Assembly (NCBI GenBank): GCA_030407085.1
Contig: CM059582.1
Coordinates: 21,217,001 to 21,281,000, forward strand
Reading direction: 5' to 3'
From: Trichopria drosophilae
Taxonomy: Eukaryota; Arthropoda; Insecta; Hymenoptera; Diapriidae
Length of the DNA: 64,000 bases
The notes below the pieces were generated by a model. The model saw only the letters and a list, made by a program, of their open reading frames with translations, was not told the DNA's origin and searched no databases. This document shows positions 37,890-48,413 of the stretch, piece after piece. The number at the start of each line of letters is the position of its first letter. Within the stretch, counting starts at the first letter, position 1. Position numbers and translations under genes: made by a program.

Positions 37890-38531
37890 TGTTCACGATT
37901 GAGCTGGATCCTTTGAGATGCTGGACAGCAGCTACTTCGTAGCGGGGGTGCGTGTTAGCGACGGATCTAGTACTGGCGAAAAGCACAAATAATTTACTCA
38001 CAATAATCCAGATTGCACGATTTTATTGCACAAGGAAGCACTGCGAATGCGCACGTCTCTCTAGATCGCTTGGCGCAAAGATCTACAACGCCGAACCGTT
38101 GAAGCTGATAAAAATGGTTAGGAAACGGATGAAGACCAGGCGCGATATACAATGCTGGACCGGACTTGTGATACCGACTTATAGAAATTTTCGATTTTGG
38201 CGACTCGTACTTTTGCGATGCGAAGATTAGGACGCTCTGATCAGAACTAACTAACGCATAACGTGGTAATACTAAATTAATCAAATTCGATGAGTCATTG
38301 AAAAAAGGGGGGGGGGCGCCCTTAGCGGCTATTAACGTTATCAAACTAGATGCCCTTTCTCGCGCGAATTACAAACGAAGCAATTAAATGTGCATACCAG
38401 GTTGATTACGTGCAACCTACAAGGCCGGTAGTTGCTAAATCGGCGATTTGCCAAGAGATGGCGCATGTAGTACAATACTTCGCTTTTCTTTAGATCGGAT
38501 CGATAATTACATGTGCTTACATGCGCAAACA
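37890..38531. mobile_element. Solo LTR (642 bp) in intron 3 of A'
   Basis: The segment begins TGTTCACGATTG, ends ATGCGCAAACA, and is flanked by the 5-bp duplication GTAAT (37885-37889 and 38532-38536). The orthologous site in gene A (about 12953-12960) is uninterrupted. TGT...ACA ends with a 5-bp duplication fit a Gypsy- or BEL-type LTR left by LTR-LTR recombination. It does not resemble the other LTRs in this window. The open frames inside are not coding. Confidence 0.85.
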
Positions 38532-39071
38532 GTAATAATTATTCCTCTGTATGTAAAAAGTTCTACAATTGCATTTTGTATCTTGTTACACCTCTGACCA
38601 CAAAGTATACAAACAATGAAAAGCAGATATTAATCAGTATCATAGGTACAATATGTTGGGTCTCCATTAGATGGAGTCTGACAGGTCCATATTATCCAAA
38701 TCAAAAGAATGGTGATAAATCACGATCCTAATAAAGCGGTTTTTGCCTAACGAAGAATTTGTTTTTTGTCATTATTTACCTGACAAAATCCGCCAGATTG
38801 GAGGCGTCGCGACTATACATTATTACTGTAGTTGCGTCTGTTACATAGGATAACATACTTTTTACTACTTTTACATGTCCTCATTTGTTGTATGTTATAA
38901 TTCTAAATCGAAAACTGGAAGCAAATACCACTAATAATACTGCTTGACATAGTGATATACTATATATCAATCAATCAATCAATCAATTTATTAACCCATA
39001 TATGAATAATACATTTCTTTTGGGTGGAGTACACTTAAAATATAAAACTATAAAATACAAAAAGTGTATAT

Positions 39072-39073
39072 AA

Positions 39074-39147
<74 letters not shown>
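39072..39147. repeat. Expanded (AT)n microsatellite
   Basis: About 35 AT dinucleotides upstream of exon 6 of A'. The same site in gene A (14700-14735) has a long poly(A) and only a short AT run. Confidence 0.9.
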
Positions 39148-39154
<7 letters not shown>

Positions 39155-39580
39155 CTATAGATATAAAGATATATAATGAAAGAGGATTCTTTTCAATACC
39201 TTAGGAATTTTAATATTACAGATTACATCATCGATTAACGAATTTGATGCAGCAGAAAATTACAACCCACAGACAATCCAAGAACTATCTAAAATGTACC
39301 CAAGCATTCAGTGGAAAGAACTTCTCAACAAGATATTGGCTCCCATTACTGAGATTACCAATGATGCGATTATAAATGTCACGGAACCTCAGTTAATTCC
39401 CAAGTTACTAAAACTGCTTCAGCCTACGCCAAAAAGAGTACAAGCTAATTATGCTATATGGAAAGTAGTTTCTTACGTTGCCCAATTCTTGACCAAGGAT
39501 TTCAGAAATGCGCCGTTGCAGGTCTCGAGCATTATTGATGGTCAAACTGAAAATCAGCCAAGATGGAAACAATGTATTTC

Positions 39581-39705
39581 TGTAGAATACTAATTATCGC
39601 TTTTTGTATACCAAACAGATCACTTTTGTATTTCTAAGGCTTACAATATATTTTGCAATTGTTTATGAACTAAATCCATCGTGTCAATTCCATTATAAAT
39701 CCTAC
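39581..39705. mobile_element. 125-bp insertion in exon 6 of A'
   Basis: Compared with gene A, the coding sequence is interrupted after GTATTTC and resumes at CGAGATCTG. The insert starts TGTAGAATAC, ends AATCCTAC, and is flanked by ATTTC on both sides (39576-39580, 39706-39710). The ends TGTAGAA and TCCTACA are near-inverted repeats, suggesting a tiny MITE, but the match is short. Confidence 0.55.
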
Positions 39706-40982
39706 ATTTCCGAGATCTGTGAACTACTACCAGTAGCAACCGGGTCCCTTTTTGTAAGAAAATATTTCCCGAAGGACGCTAAGAAACGTGTGACGGAAAT
39801 TTTCAATGAGATTCAAAATACTTTCCGGAATATTTTGTGGAAGGTAAATTAATATCTATTTTTCCGAAAGTAATAATGAGGTTTATTGTTTTTACAAATT
39901 TTAATGGGTACCTAAATGCTCAGGTTGACTGGATGGATAACAGTACAAAACATATAGCTTTAGAAAAAGTATGTGCCATGTTTACCTCTCATATTGGTTA
40001 TCCCGATGAACTACTGAATGACACTATAATAGAAGAATATTATGCGAATTTAAAAATTAGTTCAACTAATTATTTAGAAGCAATCCTGAATGTAATGCGT
40101 TTTCAATCAATTGAAAATACGAAACGATTCCGAAAACCTACCCACGCCGGAAAATGGATTGATCACAGTACTACTACGGTCTTTAATGCATTTTAGTTCT
40201 CGACCACGCGTGCGACGTATAGATTTGTATCGAAAAGTGTCTGTCGCGATCGCGTTCTTTTGTTCTTATTTCTGGCGAATTCAATTGTAGAGTCTCTTTA
40301 TTATGTAAAATTTCCTTCTTTAATAAAGTTAGAATATACACTTGCTTTGGCTTTTCCCTCCACTTCGGGAGGGTTTTTATGCCGAAGCAAGGTGCTTTTT
40401 GTTTTCCGCGAAAATCTATGTTTTATTGTGTTTAACCCTTCACTCACTCATCCCATTTTCTTTGCTGGAACTCAGCCTTTAGCTGTTTTCATAAACATGG
40501 TGCCCCGGGTGAGGAGTGAGTGACAGGGTTGATAATTTTGTGGTTGCATGCGGAATTTCCCGTGTTGCGTCATAGTATTTCGGTCGCGTTGCGCTGTTCC
40601 TTTGTTACACCACGGATCTCCTTTGTAGGCGGGCATTTTGATTGTCGGGCCGCGGGGCCTTTCGTTGCGCGCGGAGTTCCCCGTGATGCGTCATCGACTT
40701 CTCGGTCGCGTCGCGCAGTTCTTTTGTTTCGGGTCATTTTCCGTGTTGCCCGGCGGGTTTCTTTGTCGCGGAGTGTTTTCATTTCGAATTGCGCTGCCGG
40801 GTAAGTTTATTTGCCACTACGTGTTCTCGCTAGGGAGGGCGGCGCCCCATTGGTCAACGGTGTATCGAACGTACAGCGTAGCGTGTTTTATTTTCTTTTC
40901 GTTCGATCGACTTTCAACATCCCGCGCTTTCGCGTCTTTTGACTTGATACTTGTTTGGTACATTGTATCACAAACTGCATCA

Positions 40983-41425
40983 TGGCTCCGCCCATGGCTT
41001 TGAAAAAACTTGTAGTGTTACAACTCGCGCGCGAGCAGGAAATTGAGAGTGTACGCTCTCGGTTGGCAGCCAAACCGCGTGAACCCCTTACACGAAATAT
41101 TGTAGAATCTAGACTTGATTCCGTAAAGGAAATTTGGATAGAAGCCCGGAAGACACATTCCGAAATTTTAGTTCGAGATGACGTAGATACGGGTCCATAT
41201 GTTATTGAAAAATGGTTCGATCGAATTCAAGGCGTGTACGAGAACGCAGTTGACGAGTGTTTGACTCTGTTGGCAGCTTTTGAGCGGGCAGCAAAAGCCA
41301 CTTCCCCTGTCGGGATGGCCGATGCCAGCTTCTCGGAATAGTACCGGTGTTGCAAAGCTCCCTCGGATTCCTCTTCCATCATTTTCGGGAAAATACGAGG
41401 ATTGGGATAGCTTTTGCGACTGGCT
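40983..41425 (+). pseudogene. BEL/Pao gag, internally deleted
   Basis: The reading frame starts with MAPPMALKKLVVLQ and runs through a coiled-coil-like N-terminus to a frameshift near 41335. The adjacent frame then shows LPRIPLPSFSGKYEDWDSFCD, the start of the conserved Pao gag core. It jumps at about 41418 directly to the zinc-knuckle region, so roughly the central 300 residues are missing. Gag would form the particle; this copy cannot. Confidence 0.75.
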
Positions 41426-44400
41426 GCAGTTAAACAACTTCGAGCGTGCTTCAACTGCCTTGGACAGCAAAGGGTTAATGACTGCCTTTCCTCAGGTCGT
41501 TGCTCCATATGTCTGCGTAAGCATCATACGCTTATCCATTCGAAGTTGCAGAATAACATTCAAACAGGGCAGCAGACGGCTAACGAACCCAAAGATTCAG
41601 CTGAGTCTATTTCGAACGCACCGGTAGTAGGCCTGCATGCTTCGAGCCTTCAGTCTTCGCATCGTAAGGTTATTCTGGCGACAGCGCGAGTTCGGGTGAT
41701 TGGTCCGGATGGCGATAGCACCTATGTTAGAGCTCTGCTAGATCAAGGTTCGGAATCATCTTTTGTGTCGGAATCGATTGTACAGCTTTTACGGTTACCG
41801 AAGCAGCGCACCAGCATAATATTGACGGGGCTTGGCGCCAATCCTGCAGGTACTGCTCGTACGAGGACGCGGTTTGAGTTGGGATCCACTATCGTTCCGG
41901 AGTTTCGACTGAAAACGGACGCACTTGTTCTTCCGAAACTCACCTCCCTCCCATCTCCCGGCCGATAGCATTAGCGATTTCGATTTGCGACCGTTCGAAG
42001 AACTTTCATTGGCAGATCCAGAGTTCTTGGTTTCTGGTCGGGTTGACCTCATTCTGGGTACTGATGTGTACGGGCAGCTACTGCGTTCTGGGTTAAAACG
42101 GTCCCCTGCCTCCAAGCTCGTTACGCAGAATACAGCTTTCGGCTGGGTAATTTCGGGTTCTCTGCAAATGGATATGCCACGGCGGGCGGAAGGATCTGGT
42201 TCCCCGTTGTCGTCGTAGGTTCTGCATTGTTCCTCTTGCGATTTAGATAAGTCTCTGCAACAGTTCTGGACGATCGAAGAAATACCAGAGGGTCTCCGTG
42301 GGTGGAAGCCGGAGGATCGGGCTTGTGAGAAATTATTCGAAGACACTCACAGTCGCGATTCACTGGGTCGGTATGAAGTTCGTCTTCCCTTGAAAACGCC
42401 TTTGCCGTCCGCGGGAGCTGAGACTCGAAGGATGGCCCTCGGTTCTCTTTCCAGCATACAGCGTCGTCTTTCGCGTGATCGTAAATTGTTGGACGCTTAT
42501 TGTAACTTTATGCAGGATTATGAGAGATTAGGGCATATGTCCAAAGTTCCGTCTTCCGAGATTCATAGCGACGATGCGTGGTACTTGCCACATCATGCCG
42601 TGGTGTCAGCTTCCTCGATCAAGATTAGAGTCGTTTTCGATGCATCTAGGAGGACTCGCGACGGTCAGTCTCTCAATGATTTTTTATTGACCGGACCCGC
42701 GCTTCAGGGTGATCTTTCGTTGACTTTGTTGAACTGGCGTCGATGCCCCTTTGCATTTACAGCGGACATTGTGAATATGTTTCGTCAGATTCAGGTGAAA
42801 CCGGTGGACCGTGATTTTCAGAGAATCGTCTGGTCACCTACCATTGATTCTAATCCTGTCGATTATCGGTTGAATACGGTCACGTATGGGACTGCCTGCG
42901 CTCCATATTTGGCAATTCGCACGCTCCAGCAATTGGTTCGGGATGAAGGCGACCGATTTCCACTGGGCGCTGAAAGTCTCCAATCAGAGACTTACGTGGA
43001 CGACACATTTGCGGGGGCGGACGATTTGCCTACGGCGGTAAAGAAAAGGGGTGAACTCTCGTCATTGTTAGGGTTAGCCGGTATAGGTTTAGATAAGTGG
43101 GCTGCGAATCATGTGGACCTTGTTCCTCCTCAAGCACAGCAGAACTCGGCGAAGCTCATCGAGTCAGATTCCTCCGTGAAAACTCTCGGAGTTCAGTGAA
43201 ATCCTTCACAAGGCCAATTCAGTTTTCGGGCAGAGAATATTGAGGAATTATCGACCGCTTCGACGAAGAGGGGTGTTCTGTCGAGTATCTCTCGGTTGTT
43301 TGATCCACTTGGATGGCTTGCTCCGATTACGATTACGGCGAAGGTTTTAATGCAGGACTTGTGGCTTCAGAAATGCGACTGGGACACTCCTCTTCCTCTC
43401 GAATTTCGGGAGCGATGGTATAGCTACCGTCGGTCGTTATCTGCTTTGCTTTCTTTGTCGGTTGAACGCTGGCTGGGGGTCACCGGTAATCGCTCTTATC
43501 AGATTCACGGGTTCTCTGATGCCTCGTCTCGGGCGTATTCGGCAGTAGTATATCTGCGGGTCGATATAGGGGATGGACGTTTTCATGTGGCTATTCTCGC
43601 CGCTTAATCTAAAGTCGCGCCGGTTAAAACGATCAGTATACCTAACTTAGAGCTGTACGGTGCGGTTCTTCTCGCGAAACTCGTTCGTCACATTCAGAAA
43701 TTGAACGATTTCAGTAATCTTCCTGTATTCGCATGGTCTGTCTGGTTACGCAAACAGCCATGTCATTGGAAGATGTTCGTAGCGAACAGGGTCTCTTACA
43801 TTCAAACGGAGCTTCCATCCGCTGTTTGGTCGCATGTACCCACTAAAGAAAACCCAGCAGATTTGGCGACCCGAGGCTCTGAACCAATCGACTTGGCGCA
43901 GACCGATCTGTGGTGGCATGGACCTCTGTGGCTCTCTCAACGATCGAAAGAGTGGCCGCAAACTGTAGAGAGTGTAGAAGGCCAACCAATGCTTCATGCG
44001 CGGGTTGTGCCACATGAACCAGAACTTCTAACTAGTTTTTCCTCATTGGATAGATTGGTTCGTGTGATTGCGTTTTGTCGACGTCCGTTTCTCAATGTAC
44101 GTAGGCGTAAGAAAAATCAGAACTCACTTCCTCCATTTCTCACTTCTTCAGAGCTTGCCGAGGTTCGTGGCATCGTTATCAGAAAGTCACAGGACATCAG
44201 TTTTCCGGTTAAGATTGAAACGTTGAAAGCAGGCAAACGGTTATCTAGGGGCAATCGACTTAGTAAGTTGAATCCGTTTATTGGCCAGGATGGTATATTA
44301 CGTGTAGGAGGTAGACTTTCAAATTCCCAGCTCTCCTTTGACCGAAAACATCCTCCAATTTTGTCACAGCGGTCCCATCTAAGCATTTTGTTCGTGCGTC

Positions 44401-45545
44401 ACGCACATCATCTTTGTCTTCACGGAGGACCCACGTTGACTTCCAGCATCTTGATGCAGCAGGTATGGATTCTGGGCAGGAAGAAGCTCGTGAAATCGAT
44501 GATTCGTACCTGCGTGACTTGTCAGCGAGTAAAACCACAAGTAGCTCATCAGCTAATGGGGGATCTGCCTGAGGACAGAGTAAACCCGGGGACGCCGTTT
44601 TCAATAGTTGGGCTCGATTATGCGGGTCCTGTCCAGATTCGTACTGCGAAAGGTCGCGGAAATCATTCGTATAAAGGATATATTGCTGTATTCGTATGTT
44701 TCTCGACGCGAGCTATTCACCTTGAGGCAGTCAGCGGTTTAACAACGCCCTTGTTTATCAGTGCATATCGTAGATTCGTCGGTAGGCGACGTGTTGTAGG
44801 TAATAGCAGTTGCAGACTTTGGAGCGACAATGCTACCACCTTTCATGGGGCGAATACAGAGTTGCAGTCGATGTTTCAGCGAGCGTCTTCCTTTTATCGC
44901 GAGACTGCCTCTGTTCTAGCGAATGACGGAACTGATTGGAAGTTCATTCCTCCGAGTGCTCCTCATTACGGCGGTTTGTGGGAAGCAGGAGTCAAGTCAG
45001 TGAAGCACCACTTGAAAAGAGTAGTCGGCGATCACACTCTAACATTCGAGGAATTGTCCACGGTCCTAGTTGAAATCGAAGCTTGCCTCAACTCTCGACC
45101 ACTAGGAGCACTAAGTTCAGATATCGAAGATCTTCACGCATTGACACCAAACCATCTTTTGAATGGAGGTGCTTCAATGGTACTTCCGGATGCGGCTATG
45201 CCAGATGTACCAGAGAATCGATTAGGGCGCTTTCAACTGCTTCAGCGGATTCGGAATCGGTTTTAGACTCGATGGTCATCCGAGTACCTGCTCCATTTAC
45301 AAGAGCGTGAAAAGTGGAGAGATCCAACGGAAAATTTTTGTGTAGGCAGGCTGGTGTTAGTGAGAGATGATCGCTATCCTCCATCGAAATGGCCATTAGG
45401 GCGGGTTATCGAGGTTCATCCAGGTCCTGACGGTCTAGTTCGAGTCGTTACAATTAAGACTGCTACCACCTCGCTTCGTCGGCACATTGCCCGACTCTGT
45501 CCATTGTATATTGACGGAGAAACAAGGGGAGCTAGCGTCGAATAG
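41426..45545 (+). pseudogene. BEL/Pao pol: protease, RT, RNase H, integrase
   Basis: Domains in order: zinc-knuckle tail (CFNCLGQQRVNDC...CSICLRKHHTLIH), retropepsin with LLDQGSESSF, reverse transcriptase with the catalytic YVDD at 42993-43004, RNase H (about 43300-43720, HGFSDAS), and integrase with an HHCC-like segment (44390-44530). The three integrase acidic positions lie in GLDYAGP, WSDNATTF and GGLWEAGVK. Damage: a frameshift near 41950 and in-frame stops at 42216, 43197, 43605 and 45264. At least two stops replace expected Trp codons. A small deletion lies near 43740. Most of the frame downstream of 41950 is otherwise continuous, so inactivation is fairly recent. Confidence 0.88.
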
Positions 45546-45584
45546 TATCGAGGTAGTTAGTCCATTGGACGAAGGCGGGCGGGA

Positions 45585-46537
45585 TGTTCGCGTTATCTTA
45601 ATTTTAAGATTATATGTAAATAAACCTTTGTTTTGTTCGCACAAGCATGGTGTATGGAAACGCGGGAAACGTTAGGAATAAGTACGCCAGCGTGAAGGCC
45701 GCATGAGCGTCGCGGTAGTAGGCCAGGGTACGCCCGATTGGTTGGATGTAAGACCGCGAGCGTCTAGGTGTGTGATTGGTTGTGGCGAATACAGAAGGGG
45801 GAACGGACCGAGCGAAAAACAATAGCGTTAGAGTTAGTATCCGTTTGATCTCAGCGACGAGCGGAAGTTCCCCACGTGCGGAAAGGGATCCTGCGGGAGA
45901 AAATTCGTGTTCGCGGTGTGAGTCAACGTGTGTATTAGCGAGTGCGTGATTAAGCAGTAGGGAATAGTGTCAACGTGTTTGTGACCTGTTCCTGGGCCAG
46001 CACAGTCAGCGGCAGCGAGAAATTGCTGCCCAAGGCCATCGCTTCGGTCCCCAAGACGTCGGGGCGAACGGTGCGCATTTCGTCAACCCTCTGTGCTTCC
46101 CGAGTCCGACCCTCTCAAGAGGCGAATTGAGACAAGGTTGCGACCATAGACGCGTCATCTAGCCCCGGTGCACGGCGGCGATATTCGACGGAGGACGTGC
46201 CGACGTTTCCAAGGTGCGAAACAGCGGGTAAGAGAGCTCTCGACCACGCGTGCGACGTATAGATTTGTATCGAAAAGTGTCTGTCGCGATCGCGTTCTTT
46301 TGTTCTTATTTCTGGCGAATTCAATTGTAGAGTCTCTTTGTTATGTAAAATTTCATTCTTTAATAAAGTTAGAATATACACTTGCTTTGGCTTTCCCCTC
46401 CACTTTGGGAGGGTTTTTATGCCGAAGCAAGGTGCTTTTTGTTTTCCGCGAAAATCTGTGTTTTATTGTGTTTAACCCTTTACTCACTCATCCCATTTTC
46501 TTTGCTGGAACTCAGCCTTTAGCTGTTTTCATAAACA
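45585..46537 (+). repeat. BEL 3' LTR (953 bp)
   Basis: Begins TGTTCGCGTT directly after a purine-rich tract (GAAGGCGGGCGGGA) and ends CATAAACA. Its last 300 bases match 40197-40497, the 5' LTR remnant. A possible polyadenylation signal AATAAAG lies near 46370. Confidence 0.85.
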
Positions 46538-47050
46538 CCATAATTTGATCACATTTCGGATTTCATGTCAGACATATCGGACGTTAGAGATGTCATTTTT
46601 CCGGCAATATCAGCATTATCATTGGCCCCTCTATAAAATGATCAATTTTAGAGCTAAAAGTTTGATCTAATCTAATAGTAGCAGCGAGAACAGAATCAGT
46701 TGTTCCGGATGTTAGTTTATTTGCATTTTTAATTGAGTTTTCTGAAGATGTAGATGAAGAACGAGATCTAACGGATAGCGTACCTCGATTATTTGTTGTT
46801 ATACAAACTTTAATAGTTGCACCTCCCTTATTTAGTTTTAAGAATTCTGTACAATTTGGATGGGAAGGAAATTACACTCTTCGTAAAAAACTGGTGTTTT
46901 TACTTCCAGCTTACAAATTTCTGAACAGCGAATACTTTTTAATACGGATTTGTTCATGTCCAAATATTTTGATGCCAAGACGTGTGTAATGTGACGTATA
47001 GGTTATGGCAAAAAAGTTCTCTGATTTATGAATAAACCACAAAAACTACT
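46538..47050 (-). pseudogene. CR1-like LINE relic, ORF1 part only (unit 2 copy)
   Basis: Matches 18360-18870 of unit 1 and carries the same minus-strand ORF1 fragment with the PHD-like CEEC segment. The reverse transcriptase part present in unit 1 was removed together with the 3' end of A'. Confidence 0.7.
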
Positions 47051-47277
47051 TTACTGACTGTTGGAGTTTTTAGGATGGTAAGTTACCGGCTGCAGATAAT
47101 TGATAACCTTGCTTTGGTTTAGAGAAGTGCCACAAGAGGTCAGCTTCGCTTATTCAAAAATAGATTTACTGACTGTTGGAGTTTTTAGGATGGTAAGTTA
47201 CCGGCAGCAGATAATTGATAACCTTGCTTTGGTTTAGAGAAGTGCCACAGGAGGTCAGCTTCGCTTATTCAAAAATA
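47051..47277. repeat. 114-bp direct tandem duplication
   Basis: TTACTGACTGTTGGAGTTTT starts at 47051 and again at 47165, and the two copies are nearly identical. Unit 1 has this sequence once (about 18874-18985). It ends at the LINE insertion site. Confidence 0.85.
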
Positions 47278-47562
47278 GAGAGGGATTCTATTCAAAAATA
47301 TATTCCCACCAGATTCCCGCCTTGGCCTTCGTCGAAGGAGGATCGCGCTGCGTCGTTTCGAAAATCAAGGTTTAGGGGTGATTATTTTGATTGAGTTTTC
47401 GCGAAAAAACGATCCCAGACAACAAAGTTAAATTAAGTGGCGTTTCCCTTGTGCAGGAAGCGATCCCAAGTGTTTTTTTTAAGCGGGAAAACCAGACATA
47501 ACCTCGTGAATCGGGCAGGTTCTTTGTGTTCCATCCCCCGGTTTCCCGGGCGGATTTACAAC

Positions 47563-48413
47563 ATGACGGAAGAAGAAGGTATGGACATGGACATCGGTGG
47601 TGAATGTTTAAGTAATTCTTTTATCTCATTAGGGGAAAGGAATAAAAGAAAGATGAACGACGAACACCAAGATAATTTAAAGAAAGGTAAAACCGTCAGT
47701 AGTAGTGAGCTCAGTTTTGAAGGGTACGGGGAAAATACTAGAGGTCCTTTTGGAATTTGGTTTCGCAATAAAGAAAGTTCGACGTCTCAGCTTAACATTT
47801 TCAAGGTTGGCAAACTAATGACAGAGCGATATAGCTCGGTCGCTGAGATCAAGAGAGATGGAAGATTCAAACGTATCATCCTTTTTAGACAGAGAGAAGA
47901 GGCAAATAAGGCTTTAGCAGATGAAAGTTTTTCGCAGCTGAACTTAATTACATTCATTCCTGGGTTGAGGAAAATAAGAAAGGGTGTCATCAGAGGTATC
48001 CCTACGGATATTAGTGATGAGGAACTGTCGAGGGAAATAAAAGCATCGTGCACAGTACAAGAAATAAAAAGGTTAAACAAAAAAAATAAAATTGCAACAT
48101 CGGAAGCAGATAAGTGGGTTCCGACATCGTCGGTGCTAGTTAGCTTCTCAGGACAAATATTACCAAAAGAAATCAGCCTTTATTTGGTGAAAATTGTTGT
48201 TGACCCGTACGTCAATAAACCCATGCAATGCTTCAGTTGCTACAAATTCGGTCACATGGCAAAATCATGCCGAAGCAAAAAACAATGCCTGACATGCGGT
48301 GAAATAGAAGAAAATGACCATCAGTGTGACAGTGAAATACCCAGATGTGTAAATTGCAAAGGTGCACATAAGTCGGTGGACAGGAGATGCAGCTTTTTTC
48401 AAAAAAACAAAGC
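47563..48413 (+). pseudogene. I-like LINE ORF1, 5' part (RNA-binding, three zinc knuckles)
   Basis: The start MTEEEGMDMDIGGE at 47563 is favoured over the upstream in-frame ATG at 47437 because the extra 42 residues look like translated 5'UTR. An RRM-like region with IRGIPTDISDEEL is followed by three knuckles: CFSCYKFGHMAKSC, CLTCGEIEENDHQC and CVNCKGAHKSVDRRC. ORF1 proteins bind element RNA. The frame is cut at 48413 by the BEL insertion and resumes at 50852. Confidence 0.8.

Larger units (their letters stand above)
37587..40195 (+). pseudogene. A': broken tandem copy of neprilysin-like gene A
   Basis: Exon 3 (37587-37832) is intact and close to that of gene A. Exons 4 and 5 are missing: sequence matching about 13378-14593 of unit 1 is absent at the junction near 38957. 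Exon 6 starts at 39222 but carries an insertion of about 125 bp at 39581 that brings in an in-frame stop; its remainder is 39711-39843. Exon 7 starts at 39925 and is cut off at about 40195, where BEL LTR sequence begins. Exons 8-9, with both zinc motifs, are gone. Exons 1-2 never existed here because the duplication breakpoint lies in intron 2. No active peptidase can be made. Confidence 0.93.
40196..46537 (+). mobile_element. BEL/Pao LTR retrotransposon, 5'-truncated and inactivated
   Basis: Layout: remnant of the 5' LTR (40196-40497), primer-binding site beginning TGGTGCCCCGGGTGAGG (40498), gag, pol (protease, RT, RNase H, integrase), purine-rich tract (about 45571-45584) and a complete 3' LTR (45585-46537). 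The 5' LTR keeps only the last 300 of about 953 bp. The left boundary abuts exon 7 of A', the right boundary abuts sequence equivalent to 18360, and all unit 1 sequence between 15644 and 18360 is missing here. That fits insertion near the 18360 site followed by a deletion. The element is GC-richer than its surroundings. Confidence 0.9.

Noticed and set aside
37952..38344. Open frames of 92 and 116 codons within the solo LTR
   Set aside because: They overlap on opposite strands, lie in a GC-richer LTR, and show no motif.
40520..41003. Overlapping open frames with Arg/Ser/Phe-rich proteins
   Set aside because: GC-rich BEL leader between the primer-binding site and gag produces long chance frames on both strands.
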